From assembly GCF_004337695.1 (NCBI RefSeq), contig NZ_SJXJ01000003.1, positions 186,001 through 250,000 of the forward strand: DNA of 64,000 nucleotides. Reading direction: 5' to 3'. The stretch's first letter is position 1. The number at the start of each line of letters is the position of its first letter. Under the pieces are notes generated by a model that had not been told where the DNA came from, searched no databases, and saw nothing but the letters and a program-made list of their open reading frames with translations. The position numbers and the translations under genes were made by a program. Source of the DNA: Tenacibaculum sp. M341 (GTDB lineage: Bacteria > Bacteroidota > Bacteroidia > Flavobacteriales > Flavobacteriaceae). Positions 23,273 to 32,126 of this stretch are shown piece after piece.

Positions 23273-25123
23273 ATGGATGAATTACTTAAAGTTTTAGAAG
23301 AATTGAAAACTACTTTTGAGAGTATTGTAAAGCCAGTTACAGATACGATTCAAAAGTTAGAGAAATTAGATGAAGGGGTTAAGGAAGTTGCAAAAAACAC
23401 TAATGCTTATCAGGAAAGTTTAGAAAAACTTCAAGATGGGTTTGATGATATTCAAAAAGCAGCAATACAAACTCAAAATATTTTTGCTGGGGTAGGAAGT
23501 AAAATTGGAGCTGTTCTTTCTCCTGTCACTAGTTTTGTTACAAGAGTTGCTGATAGTATTGGAGAAAAAATCACTCCAAGATTAAATGTTTTAAAGAGGG
23601 GGATTGCTACAATGGCAACTGTAGCAGTTTTAAATTTCGGTGTAGTGTCTGAATCTATTAAAGGATTTTCAGACGGTATCAAAAATGGCTATATAAGGGC
23701 GGTTACATTAGCTGAAATTGGTTTGAAAAAAATAGGGGTTTTACCTATAATTAAAAATCTTTCTTCGGGTATAAGGAAAATTGGAGGAGCTTCTTTTGAT
23801 ATTCTCTCGGAAAAAGTTGGAAAATTAAAGAAGAGGTTCGGAGCGTTAAAAAATGTAATTAAAATACCTAAGATTAAATTTTCTGCATTAAAAAGTGGTT
23901 TTGATAAAGCTACTGAATACGTGAAAAAGTTTGTAAATGCTTTTGGAGATCAAAAGAAATTGAAAGCTCTAAATGATTTGTATACTAGTAAAGTTAGCAA
24001 AATAACAAAAGATGTTAATGCTAGGTTTAAAGCTGCGTTAGGTCCTATAGCGAATAAAATCATAGAGTTTGCAACAAAAATAGTAAACGGATTTGATAAG
24101 TTATACCAAGCAGCAGATCCAATAATTAATGCTGTGGTTAATCTTAGTACAGTAGTAGGAGATTTTTTAATCTCATTATTTGGAATGCAAGATGCAACTA
24201 AAGCAGCAACAGTTGTTTTGGATTCATTTAAAGCACTGATTGATTTTTTAGTACAACCTATTTCGTATTTAGCTCTTGGTTTAAAAATTGTTTTTGAAGC
24301 ATTAAAACCGATAGCGCCCGTGATTGGAATTATTGCTGGTGTTTGGGCAGTTTGGAATGCAATTATGGCTGTGAGTCCTATTACATGGATTGTTATTGGA
24401 GTGGTAGCTCTTATAAGTGCAATTGCAATTGTTATAAAATATACTCAAGGATGGGCTACAGCTTGGCAAGGGTTTAAAGATATTTTAAGCGCTGTATGGA
24501 ATCAGCTAAAAGAAAATTTCAGCTTTTTTATAGATTCAATAGTGTTTGGGTTTCAAAAAGCATGGTACAGTGTTTTGGATTTCGGACAGAGGACAGTTCA
24601 ATATGTAAAAAACATTGGTAAGGCTATTCAATTAGCTTGGGACGGAAACTTTTCTGAAGCAAAAAATACCTTAAGTCAAAAAATAACTACGAGTGCAGAG
24701 GTTAGATTAAATGAGCTTGAAAAGGATAGAAGAGAACGAGTAGAGTCTTTTAATAAGAATACAGCTTCTAATGCACTTCAGGTGATGAATGGCGTGAAGA
24801 AAATGGGAAGCTTAACTTTCGATAAAAAAGCTTTTAACAAGGATTTAGCTGGAATTCAAAAAGGATTTAAAACGCCTAAAGCACCATCAGTAAAACCTAT
24901 ATCTCCATTAGGTGATGGAACTCCTAATGCAGCAAATCAAGGTATTTCTAACATTACAGATGGAGGAAAAAAACAGACTCATATAAATGTTCACTTTGAT
25001 AAGTTGGTAGAGAATATTACCATTCAAACACAAACATTAAAGGAGAGTGTAAATGAAATGGAAGATGAAATAGTAGCGTCTTTATTAAGAGTATTAAACT
25101 CTGCTAACCAAATGCAAGCATAA
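23273..25123 (+). CDS. Tail tape measure protein
   Basis: A 616-residue, mostly helical protein that sets tail length and chaperones the tube. The N-terminus is coiled coil (LEELKTTFESIVKPVTDTIQKLEKL). A hydrophobic cluster lies near residues 335-390 (PVIGIIAGVWAVW..., ITWIVIGVVALISAIAIVI), typical of tape measures that insert into membrane. A G/N/P-rich linker and a short helix close it. At about 0.15 nm per residue a tail near 90 nm would be expected, an R-type size. It follows the chaperone frames immediately. Confidence 0.88.
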   Translation: MDELLKVLEELKTTFESIVKPVTDTIQKLEKLDEGVKEVAKNTNAYQESLEKLQDGFDDIQKAAIQTQNIFAGVGSKIGAVLSPVTSFVTRVADSIGEKITPRLNVLKRGIATMATVAVLNFGVVSESIKGFSDGIKNGYIRAVTLAEIGLKKIGVLPIIKNLSSGIRKIGGASFDILSEKVGKLKKRFGALKNVIKIPKIKFSALKSGFDKATEYVKKFVNAFGDQKKLKALNDLYTSKVSKITKDVNARFKAALGPIANKIIEFATKIVNGFDKLYQAADPIINAVVNLSTVVGDFLISLFGMQDATKAATVVLDSFKALIDFLVQPISYLALGLKIVFEALKPIAPVIGIIAGVWAVWNAIMAVSPITWIVIGVVALISAIAIVIKYTQGWATAWQGFKDILSAVWNQLKENFSFFIDSIVFGFQKAWYSVLDFGQRTVQYVKNIGKAIQLAWDGNFSEAKNTLSQKITTSAEVRLNELEKDRRERVESFNKNTASNALQVMNGVKKMGSLTFDKKAFNKDLAGIQKGFKTPKAPSVKPISPLGDGTPNAANQGISNITDGGKKQTHINVHFDKLVENITIQTQTLKESVNEMEDEIVASLLRVLNSANQMQA

Positions 25124-25125
25124 TC

Positions 25126-25665
25126 ATGATAAATAAATTCGATCCAAAAAAATTAGTGCAGAAAGCACATAATCGAAAAGGAGCATCATTTGATACTTCA
25201 TTTTTAAAAAAGAATGATAAAAAGGGGTTAAGTGATTCTAAAAACTTTTTAGGAATACCTTTTTTCATGGATGTTAATGTAAATGGTGAAAGATTGCCTA
25301 ATGAGCCTTTATTGACTTTTAGTACTCAAAAACGAATTGTTCAAACAGTGGTGGTTGGAAGTGAAAATAGAGGAACTGTAAAAGAGTTGATCAGTGCAAA
25401 TGATTTTAAAATAAAAATAGAAGGAGTTTGCATTGAACCTGGAAAGAAAGAGTATCCTATGAGTCAGGTAAATAAAATAATTACTCTTTGTAGGCAACAA
25501 AAAGCACTTGAGTTTGAAAATGTGTTGGCACGTGAATTAGGAATTACAAAAATTGTAATTACTGGTTACAATATTGATAAGATGGAAGGAAGACCGTATT
25601 CTCAAAAATACACCATTGATGCAATTAGTGACGATGATTTTTATGCAGAATTAACCAATAGATAA
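25126..25665 (+). CDS. DUF6046 tail/baseplate protein (LysM-hub adaptor position)
   Basis: A 179-residue protein in the DUF6046 pattern of Bacteroidetes tails: NGERLPNEPLLTFSTQKRIVQTVVVGSENRGTVKELIS..., DFKIKIEGVCIEPGKKEYP and the C-terminal QKYTIDAISDD. Its place between tape measure and hub matches that of tail-hub adaptor proteins (gp53/DUF3170-like), which ring the tube at the baseplate. It starts 2 bp after the tape-measure stop, so it is coupled. Role by position. Confidence 0.7.
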   Translation: MINKFDPKKLVQKAHNRKGASFDTSFLKKNDKKGLSDSKNFLGIPFFMDVNVNGERLPNEPLLTFSTQKRIVQTVVVGSENRGTVKELISANDFKIKIEGVCIEPGKKEYPMSQVNKIITLCRQQKALEFENVLARELGITKIVITGYNIDKMEGRPYSQKYTIDAISDDDFYAELTNR

Positions 25666-25675
25666 AAGGAAAGTA

Positions 25676-26737
25676 ATGTTTGTTTTAGATTGTAAAATAA
25701 AAATAGGAGAGTACCTTTTTAAACGAGTGCATAATGTGCAGGTAGTGAAGTCGGTAGATTTACTTTCTGATACAGCGGTTATAAAAATGCCGGCAAGTGC
25801 TATGTTTAAATCTGGAGTAGAAGAACAAGAACGAAAGCAATTAGAAGATGTTATAAAAGCAGGAGATCCTGTTAGTATCACCTTAGCTTACAAAGGTGTT
25901 TTTGAAAATGAAGAGTTTACTGGTTTTGTAACAAGTATAAAGCCTAAAAACCATATTGTTACTATTGAGTGTGAAGATGTTTTATACTTTATTAGAAAAG
26001 CAAGAATCAATAAAAACTTTAAAAACACCACATTAAAAGAGGTTCTTAATTTCATTCTTTCAGAAACAAATCAAAAATTGCCAGAAGGTATTCCTCCTAT
26101 AAAACTGGATAAAAATTCAGGAGAAATAAATTTTGATGCACTTCCTTTAAAAGATAAAAACGGAGCTCAAGCATTAAAAAAACTTCAAGACGAATACGGA
26201 CTTTCAATTTTTGTTAATGATGCTAGAGAAGTGTATGCTGGTTTAAGAATGGGAACCAATGTTTCAGATGAATTGGCAAATTATCATTTGCAAAAAAATG
26301 TAGTAAGTCACGATTTGGAATATATGAAAGAAGAGGATGTAGAAATTTATGTGAAAGTTATTGGTGTTAAGAAAGATAATCAAAGAGAAGAAGTAATTAT
26401 AGGAGAGCAAGAAGGAGAGCAACGCACGCTACATTTTTATAATATTTCTGATAAAGATAAACTCAAAGAAAGAGGGGAAGAAGAGTTAGAGAAATTGAAA
26501 TATGAAGGGTATAGAGGTAATTTAACAGGCTTTTTTGTTCCTCATGTAACAAGAGGAATGGGGGTAACTGTAACAGATACTAGGTATCCTTCAAGAGGAG
26601 GAAGTAATAATGCAAATAATGAAGAAAACTTAATCCGATATTTTGTACCGAAAGTGACTACCACTTTCGGGCAAAATGGAGCGAGAAGAAAAGTTGAATT
26701 AGGGGCTGTAATTAGACCCAAAGAGACAATTGGATAG
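25676..26737 (+). CDS. Baseplate hub protein, gpD (late control D) family
   Basis: A 353-residue protein built like gpD/gp27: an initial beta domain (CKIKIGEYLFKRVHNVQVVKSVDLLSDTAVIKMP), ITLAYKGVFENEEFTGFVTSIKPKNHIVTIECEDVLYFIRKARI, a helical segment TLKEVLNFILSETN, a second domain with DALPLKDKNGAQALKKLQDEYGLSIFV and a C-terminal VTRGMGVTVTDTRYPSRGG. It trimerises at the end of the tube and holds the spike. It is directly followed by the spike gene (2 bp), the normal arrangement. Confidence 0.88.
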   Translation: MFVLDCKIKIGEYLFKRVHNVQVVKSVDLLSDTAVIKMPASAMFKSGVEEQERKQLEDVIKAGDPVSITLAYKGVFENEEFTGFVTSIKPKNHIVTIECEDVLYFIRKARINKNFKNTTLKEVLNFILSETNQKLPEGIPPIKLDKNSGEINFDALPLKDKNGAQALKKLQDEYGLSIFVNDAREVYAGLRMGTNVSDELANYHLQKNVVSHDLEYMKEEDVEIYVKVIGVKKDNQREEVIIGEQEGEQRTLHFYNISDKDKLKERGEEELEKLKYEGYRGNLTGFFVPHVTRGMGVTVTDTRYPSRGGSNNANNEENLIRYFVPKVTTTFGQNGARRKVELGAVIRPKETIG

Positions 26738-26739
26738 AT

Positions 26740-27318
26740 ATGAGTAGAGATAAAGATTTACAAAATGCTTTTAAACATTTAGTAGCTAAAGAGCCTCAAA
26801 CATTTATTGCTACAGTTACTAAAGTAGATAAAGAAACTAAAACTATTGAAGTTGTAGATACTGATGGTTTTGATTACGATAATGTTCGTCTTACCAGTGT
26901 TATTAACGATGCTAATAAAGTAGTGCAATACCCTAAAGAAGAAACTACGGTTTTAGTAAGTAGAATTGGCGATAATGATACTGCTTTGTTTGTAAGTGCC
27001 ATAAGTGAGGTTGAAAGTATTGAAGGAGATATTGAAGAAACACACTTTCATATAGACAAAGACGGGTATACGATTAAAAAAGGAACAGATAATGTACTGT
27101 TTACTATTGAAGATGAAGGATACTCCATTAAAAAAGGAGAGGAGAGTTTAAAAGAAGTTTTAAACGAATGGCAAGCAGAGTTTGGAAAACTATGTGATGA
27201 GGTCAGTAAAATAGTAGTGTCTATTGGAGTAACACCAAATGTTGGAGCAATTGCAGCAATTAAACAAGCGGTAACGGGTACTCTTAAAGATAAGTTAAAC
27301 ACCATTTTAAAATCGTAA
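26740..27318 (+). CDS. Baseplate spike protein, gpV-like
   Basis: A 192-residue protein. The N-terminal OB-fold (TFIATVTKVDKETKTIEVVDTDGFDYDNVRL...TTVLVSRIGDNDTALFVSA) is followed by a short beta-helix with two repeats, HIDKDGYTIKKGTDNV and FTIEDEGYSIKKGEES, and then a helical C-terminus ending TGTLKDKLNTILKS. The trimer would form the membrane-piercing needle under the hub. The helical C-terminal part is longer than in P2 gpV. Confidence 0.82.
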   Translation: MSRDKDLQNAFKHLVAKEPQTFIATVTKVDKETKTIEVVDTDGFDYDNVRLTSVINDANKVVQYPKEETTVLVSRIGDNDTALFVSAISEVESIEGDIEETHFHIDKDGYTIKKGTDNVLFTIEDEGYSIKKGEESLKEVLNEWQAEFGKLCDEVSKIVVSIGVTPNVGAIAAIKQAVTGTLKDKLNTILKS

Positions 27319-27322
27319 AACT

Positions 27323-27511
27323 ATGCCTTTAAATAAAGCAGGATTGGAAGCGCAAATAAAAAGTATTCTAGCGCCATCAAATAATACAGAAAATAATTAT
27401 GAAAAAGTAGCCAAAGATTTAGCAAACGCAATAGATACTTATGTAAAAGGTATGACTATTACTGCTACTGGTTACCAAGCTACCCCTATTAATGTAATAA
27501 GTATAACGTAA
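27323..27511 (+). CDS. Small conserved tail-cluster protein (62 aa)
   Basis: MPLNKAGLEAQIKSILAPSNNT..., then DLANAIDTYVKGMTITATGYQ and a hydrophobic end (INVISIT). It has one amphipathic helix and a short beta-like tail. It sits tightly between the spike and a TM-coiled-coil gene (4 and 1 bp gaps). It could be a spike-associated tip or chaperone; no PAAR motif is visible. Unrecognised. Confidence 0.6.
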   Translation: MPLNKAGLEAQIKSILAPSNNTENNYEKVAKDLANAIDTYVKGMTITATGYQATPINVISIT

Positions 27512-27512
27512 A

Positions 27513-27830
27513 ATGAAAGAGTTTTTAATTAATCACATAGATATTATTCTTGGGTATCTATTGGGTGCTGGTGGTATTATTAGCGCTTGGACTGAAAGGA
27601 AAAAAAGAAAACAAGAGATTGCTAGAGCAGAAACACAAAACCAACAACAAGTAGTGGATTTATATCAAGAAGCATTGGATGATTTGAAAAAGAGGTATGA
27701 TGAAAAGTTTAATGAGTTAGAAACAGAAATTAAACAACTAAGGTTAAATCTAGATTTATGGAAAAGTAAATATCGCGATTTAAAAGATGAGTTCAATAAA
27801 TATAAAAATACACACGAGAGTGATTTCTAG
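27513..27830 (+). CDS. Membrane-anchored coiled-coil protein (spanin-like, putative)
   Basis: A 105-residue protein. One N-terminal transmembrane segment (IDIILGYLLGAGGIISAW) is followed by a long, highly charged coiled coil (about residues 28-100). This is the topology of Rz-type inner-membrane spanins or of prophage membrane tethers. It lies inside the structural run just after the spike genes, so a particle-release role is plausible but not shown. A 113-bp gap without a gene follows. Confidence 0.6.
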   Translation: MKEFLINHIDIILGYLLGAGGIISAWTERKKRKQEIARAETQNQQQVVDLYQEALDDLKKRYDEKFNELETEIKQLRLNLDLWKSKYRDLKDEFNKYKNTHESDF

Positions 27831-27943
27831 ATCATTGTATGTGTTGTTTGAGTTTATATTTAAGTTAAAATGAGTTAATTGTAAAAAATAACTGGGTAAC
27901 GAATCTTAATATCGTCATTAAATCAATCAAATAAAAGTAAAAA

Positions 27944-28360
27944 ATGAAACTTAGTTATCTAGAGAAACCTTCAAAGATACCTTTGGCGTATCTTAATGCA
28001 ACGCAAAATAATCTAATAGTAACCGAAACAATTGAAGTTATACTATCTGATGGAAGAATACTTGAAATTCCTGAAGGATATGTGGTGAAGTTGTCAGAAA
28101 AACCTAGCTGGCTAAAATGTGTTTTAAATCCATTTGGACCTTCATGTTTAGCAGCTTTAATCCATCATCGTTTATGGACAGAACAGGTGAGTGAAATAGA
28201 AAATTTTGGGTCAATTAGAGACGCTTTTAGGTTTTCTAATGAAGAGTTTTATCGTTGGAGCAAAAAATTAGTTCCAAAGAAAAAGTATGTGAATCTTATT
28301 AAGTATCGATTGCTAAATTCTTTTGCAATGTCTTATTACATCAAGCGAAAAACATTTTAG
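27944..28360 (+). CDS. DUF1353 family protein
   Basis: A 138-residue protein with the DUF1353 pattern: ETIEVILSDGRILEIPEGYVVKLSEKPSWLKCVLNPFGPSCLAALIHHRLW, then DAFRFSNEEFYRWSKKL and a C-terminal RLLNSFAMSYYI helix. DUF1353 occurs widely in phages and tail clusters with no proven function. The H-H pair in AALIHHRLW and the acidic residues after it are the conserved site. It lies 26 bp before the first baseplate J gene. Confidence 0.75.
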   Translation: MKLSYLEKPSKIPLAYLNATQNNLIVTETIEVILSDGRILEIPEGYVVKLSEKPSWLKCVLNPFGPSCLAALIHHRLWTEQVSEIENFGSIRDAFRFSNEEFYRWSKKLVPKKKYVNLIKYRLLNSFAMSYYIKRKTF

Positions 28361-28386
28361 TATAAAAAATTAAAAGACAAATAATT

Positions 28387-29235
28387 ATGAGCACAGTGCA
28401 ACAAATAAAAGACAGAATGCTTTCTGTTTTAAAAAATGAGACTGTATTATCAAGCTTAAAATTACCAAGTAGTGAAAGTAAATCGGCAATATGGGATTTA
28501 TACTTATACATTATAGCCGTTTGTTCGGTAGACTTACGTGCTTATTTTGACTCGCATAGAGAAGATGTGAATGCTACTATTAAAAACGAAAAGTATGGAA
28601 CGTTACCTTGGTATAGAAGAAAAGCATTAGCCTATCAAGATGGTTTCGATTTGTTAGATGAAAGTGACAAATTTGATAATGGAAATGCTACAGCTAAAGA
28701 GATTGAAGAGTCTAAGATTATTAAACACGCTGCAGTAAACGAAGGAGATACTCCAGGTACTGTAATTATCAAAATAGCTACCGAGAAAAACAATGTGTTA
28801 AAACCTGTAGAAGAGGAGATAGCAGATGCTATTAGAGTCAAGTATTTTGATAATATAAAAATAGCAGGTACGAGAGTTGTGGTGATTAACTCTTCTCCAG
28901 ACAAGTTGTATTTAAACATGAAAGTACAAGTAGATCCATTAGTGTTTAAGTTGGATGGTACTTTTAAAAGAGATGGAACAAGACCTGTAGAATCAACCAT
29001 TTTACAGTTTTTAAAAGAGCTTCCTTTTGATGGAGAATTGGTTTTACAAGATTTAGAGTTGCGCTTACGTCAAATTGAAGGAGTAGAAATTGCTGAAATC
29101 TTAACAGCTGAAAGTAGTTGGATTAATCCGAATACAAACACCTATAGTGTTCCTTCTTCTATTAATTCAAAGCGAATTCCTGAGAGTGGTTATTACGAAG
29201 TAGTATCATTTAATACAATTAAATATGTGGTATAA
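28387..29235 (+). CDS. Baseplate assembly protein J, copy 1
   Basis: A 282-residue wedge protein of the gpJ/gp6 family. A helical N-terminus (SAIWDLYLYIIAVCSVDLRAYFDSHREDVNATI, PWYRRKALAYQDGFDL) is followed by alpha/beta repeats (TVIIKIATEKN..., RVVVINSSPDKLYLNMKVQVDPL) and FLKELPFDGELVLQDLELRLRQIEGVEIAEI. It joins gp25 and gpI in the wedge. A second gene of the same architecture lies at 37355. Copy 1 overlaps its gpI partner by 11 bp; copy 2 does too. Confidence 0.85.
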   Translation: MSTVQQIKDRMLSVLKNETVLSSLKLPSSESKSAIWDLYLYIIAVCSVDLRAYFDSHREDVNATIKNEKYGTLPWYRRKALAYQDGFDLLDESDKFDNGNATAKEIEESKIIKHAAVNEGDTPGTVIIKIATEKNNVLKPVEEEIADAIRVKYFDNIKIAGTRVVVINSSPDKLYLNMKVQVDPLVFKLDGTFKRDGTRPVESTILQFLKELPFDGELVLQDLELRLRQIEGVEIAEILTAESSWINPNTNTYSVPSSINSKRIPESGYYEVVSFNTIKYVV

Positions 29236-29692
29236 AATTGATTTTAATAGGTGGGCTATTCAATTGTTACCTACCTATTTAAGAAAACCAAAGATCCAAG
29301 CATTTTTAAAAGTATTAATGACGCCTATAAACAAATTGTATGATGAGTTTTTAAAGGCAAGAAAAGAAGATGCAGTTTTTTTAACACATAATAGTCAGGT
29401 GTGTTATTTAAGGAAAGCGCTAAATGATACGTATGATAAATCACAGCGAAGAATAAATATTATAGACGGAAATAAGTTTGCTAGACGCTATGTGTACACA
29501 AGAGTTGAACAACGACCAGTTTTTTTTGGTAAAATATTTATCAATTCGAGAGATCAGTACGCTGATACTGGTGTGGATTTTATGGTTGAAATTCCATCAG
29601 AAGTAAAAAGAATAAAAGGAGAAATAGAAATAAGGGCATTTATCAATCGATTTAATGCGGCTACAAAACGATATAATTTAATAGAAAAATGA
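29225..29692 (+). CDS. Tail protein I-like wedge protein, copy 1
   Basis: A 155-residue protein: WYKIDFNRWAIQLLPTYLRKPKIQAFLKVLMTPINKLYDEFLKARKED, then VCYLRKALNDTYDKSQRRINIIDGN, ending RAFINRFNAATKRYNLIEK. It follows baseplate J with overlap and precedes a fibre gene, the position of P2 gpI, which links the wedge to the fibre. The gene at 38226 is its paralog (shared IDFN...LLPT..R..K, LKAL..P, VYLQKVLNDRFDK..RRI). Its stop overlaps the next start (ATGA). Confidence 0.72.
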   Translation: MWYKIDFNRWAIQLLPTYLRKPKIQAFLKVLMTPINKLYDEFLKARKEDAVFLTHNSQVCYLRKALNDTYDKSQRRINIIDGNKFARRYVYTRVEQRPVFFGKIFINSRDQYADTGVDFMVEIPSEVKRIKGEIEIRAFINRFNAATKRYNLIEK

Positions 29693-30639
29693 ACAATATA
29701 AATTTTCAACAGAGTATAGGGTTTCCATTAGAAACGAATACGTTTCAAGAAATGCAAGAAGCCTACAGAATGTTCAATGCAATTGGAGATTTAGCAGGAG
29801 ATAAAACCATTATTAAAGGTTGTGTACAGAACGGACAGAATATTAGTGATGGTATTATTTATTTGAATGGAGAGTTATTTGAGTTTAGAGGCGGTGTTAG
29901 GCAGCAATCTGTAGTTATTAAAGAAGAAGTTACTCAAGTAGAATTTGAAGATGGAGAAAATAAAGACACTTATTTTAATAGATATGTTGAGTTTGGAACT
30001 GGTTTAGATACTTATCCATGGAGTGATTTTAAAAGAGTAGATAATTTAGTTCAGGTTAAACAGTCTTTTGCGGATGTTAATAATGATATAGCTAGCACAA
30101 ATACCTACATAAGTAATGTAGACGATGATGTTGAAGCTAATAGATCGAGAATTACCAATTTACAAACTGATTTAGCTGCGACTAAAATTAGGGTTACTGC
30201 TTTAGAGAATAGAGTAACACAGCTTGAAAATCAAACTATTCATAAAGAGGTAAAGTGGGTTGGTAGAGATGTTACAAATGCAAGTTTACCGCCAAAATGG
30301 TTTATTGCAAATGGACAAAACGGAACTGATAATATTCTTGGTAGAATGATTGTTGGTAAAGATACTAGTCAATGGGAGTTCAATTCTGTAGGAAAAAGAG
30401 GAGGAGCTAAAACTCATACATTAACTATTAATGAGATGCCAAGACATAGGCACAGGCAAAATATAGTGAATGATTCTGTAAATGGATCCAATAATATCTT
30501 AGATCATTTGGTGAATAATACAAGTAATAATGATGAATCATTTAAGCCTCATGGTTATACAGATTATGTAGGTGGAGGAAGAGCACATAATAACTTACCA
30601 CCTTACATTACAATGGTTCCAATTCAGTATATACAATAA
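29689..30639 (+). CDS. Tail fibre/collar protein, copy 1
   Basis: A 316-residue protein. The N-terminal domain (INFQQSIGFPLETNTFQEMQEAYRMF...IIYLNGELFEFRGG) is shared with the gene at 38726. A trimeric coiled coil follows (about residues 125-182, ITNLQTDLAATKIRVTALENRVTQLE), then a collar-type tip (LPPKWFIANGQNGTDNILGRMIVG..., KTHTLTINEMPRHRHR..., NNLPPYITMVPIQYIQ). Such tips bind cell-surface receptors. The N-terminal domain probably docks on gpI of copy 1. Confidence 0.78.
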   Translation: MNNINFQQSIGFPLETNTFQEMQEAYRMFNAIGDLAGDKTIIKGCVQNGQNISDGIIYLNGELFEFRGGVRQQSVVIKEEVTQVEFEDGENKDTYFNRYVEFGTGLDTYPWSDFKRVDNLVQVKQSFADVNNDIASTNTYISNVDDDVEANRSRITNLQTDLAATKIRVTALENRVTQLENQTIHKEVKWVGRDVTNASLPPKWFIANGQNGTDNILGRMIVGKDTSQWEFNSVGKRGGAKTHTLTINEMPRHRHRQNIVNDSVNGSNNILDHLVNNTSNNDESFKPHGYTDYVGGGRAHNNLPPYITMVPIQYIQ

Positions 30640-30672
30640 TGCAATTAGAAGAATTAACAACCTATAAAGTTT

Positions 30673-31047
30673 ATGAAAAATCAAATAATAATTCGTAATA
30701 ATCAATCACTGTTTGATATTGCTATTGAAACCACAGGTGTCGCTTCTAATGCATTGTCAATAGCTAAAGCAAATGATTTAGAGCCTACAGAAGTTTTAAA
30801 AGTAGGGAATACGCTAATAATTCCTGAAAGTTTGACAAAAGATACTGCTATTAAAGATTACTATTCTCAGAATGATATTCATCCTGCTACAGGTCTTACA
30901 AAAAGTGAGATTGATATTATTGATGGACTTCAAGGTATAGGTTATTGGGTAATTGATAACAATTTTGAGGTTACTGAAAATAATGAAGGTGAGTTAACTT
31001 TAGTTAGACCAGGAGGAAATGATTCAGCAGGCATCGTTCATAGGTAG
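30673..31047 (+). CDS. LysM-like tail protein
   Basis: A 124-residue protein. The first 55 residues read as a LysM module (NNQSLFDIAIETTGVASNALSIAKANDLEPTEVLKVGNTLIIPE); the remainder (DIHPATGLTKSEIDIIDGLQGIGYWVI) is unrecognised. LysM-bearing proteins in contractile tails occupy the tube-baseplate junction or bind peptidoglycan; here its place among fibre genes is unusual. A tiny 19-codon frame (30639-30698) precedes it and is probably not a gene. Confidence 0.65.
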   Translation: MKNQIIIRNNQSLFDIAIETTGVASNALSIAKANDLEPTEVLKVGNTLIIPESLTKDTAIKDYYSQNDIHPATGLTKSEIDIIDGLQGIGYWVIDNNFEVTENNEGELTLVRPGGNDSAGIVHR

Positions 31048-31083
31048 TGAAATAGAAATAACAATCTTTCAAAAAAAATTATA

Positions 31084-32124
31084 ATGAAAACAAGTGTAGA
31101 TATTTTAAAAAGCTGGTTTCAAACAGGAGATAAACCTTCTGAAAGTCAATTTTCAAATTTAATAGATAGCTTTCATCACAAAGATGATGGTCAATTAATA
31201 ACTAATTACAAGTTATTTTCAAACGGTAATTTATCACTTACTTTTTCTGATGGTATAACTGCTAATATTCAAAGATTTGCATTGCCAAATACAATGCCTC
31301 TAAATTTTATTGAAGGTTTAGTAGATGCTTTAAATCAGAAGGTAACAAAAACTCAAGGAAAAGATCTTTCTGATGAAAATTTCACATTAGAGTTAAAGCA
31401 AAAGTTAGAAGAGTTAGAGAATTACGTGCATCCTGATTTTCATCAAATAGAAGAAATAGAAGGTCTTCAAATATTGTTGGAAAGTAAGATGGATAGAGAT
31501 GGGTTAAAGCAATTAACAGATGAAAATTTTACCTTAGAAGAAAAAGAAAAGTTAGCAGAATTAGAAAATTATACACCTCCAAGTTCTCAGCCAATTAGCT
31601 ATATAGAAACATTGCAAGATACATTAGATGTTATTGAGCAAAATATAGATAATAAAGTAGAAAAAGAGGATGGAAAAGGATTGTCTGCAAACGATTTCAC
31701 AAATGAAGAAAAAACAAAGTTAGCAGGTTTAACTTCAGTAAATACATTTGGAAGTATTACAGATGGAGTTAGTACGATTACAGCTTCTGAAGCTTCTGAA
31801 ACCTTAACTTTTGAAGGGGTAACTATTGATGAAGATACTAAAGTTATTAAAGTTGCATCTAGTGGTTTAAAATTTAATGATTATGATGTAGCGAGTATTA
31901 CAACTGATGCAACTTTTGATAATTCTGTTGTAAATGCATTAAGAAGTCTTTCTATTAATGTTACTGATGGAAATTATAGTATGGGTGTATCTCCAAGAAA
32001 TGGAAGTGTTGTTAATTATACTATTCCTGACGGTTGGAAAACAAATCCAGAAGACTTTTCAGAAATTATTTTTAGAGATCATCTTATAGTGTTAAAAGGA
32101 GATCAAACCATCACATTTTACTAG
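31084..32124 (+). CDS. Tail fibre protein F1 with conserved N-terminal stalk
   Basis: A 346-residue protein. Residues 1-216 are nearly identical to the start of F2 at 35722 (about 195 of 216 residues match by hand count): SVDILKSWFQTGDKP..., then repeated units GK.L..ENFT.EEK.KL..LENY typical of phage fibre shafts. After residue 216 the sequence is unrelated to F2 (GSITDGVSTITASEASETL..., PRNGSVVNYTIPDGWKTNPEDF). The constant part presumably anchors and trimerises; the variable end binds target. It is followed at 2 bp by LRR protein 1. Confidence 0.8.
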   Translation: MKTSVDILKSWFQTGDKPSESQFSNLIDSFHHKDDGQLITNYKLFSNGNLSLTFSDGITANIQRFALPNTMPLNFIEGLVDALNQKVTKTQGKDLSDENFTLELKQKLEELENYVHPDFHQIEEIEGLQILLESKMDRDGLKQLTDENFTLEEKEKLAELENYTPPSSQPISYIETLQDTLDVIEQNIDNKVEKEDGKGLSANDFTNEEKTKLAGLTSVNTFGSITDGVSTITASEASETLTFEGVTIDEDTKVIKVASSGLKFNDYDVASITTDATFDNSVVNALRSLSINVTDGNYSMGVSPRNGSVVNYTIPDGWKTNPEDFSEIIFRDHLIVLKGDQTITFY

Positions 32125-32126
32125 TT

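Noticed and set aside
30639..30698. 19-codon frame between collar fibre and LysM-like gene
   Set aside because: Very short and overlapping the next gene; probably chance in the junction.
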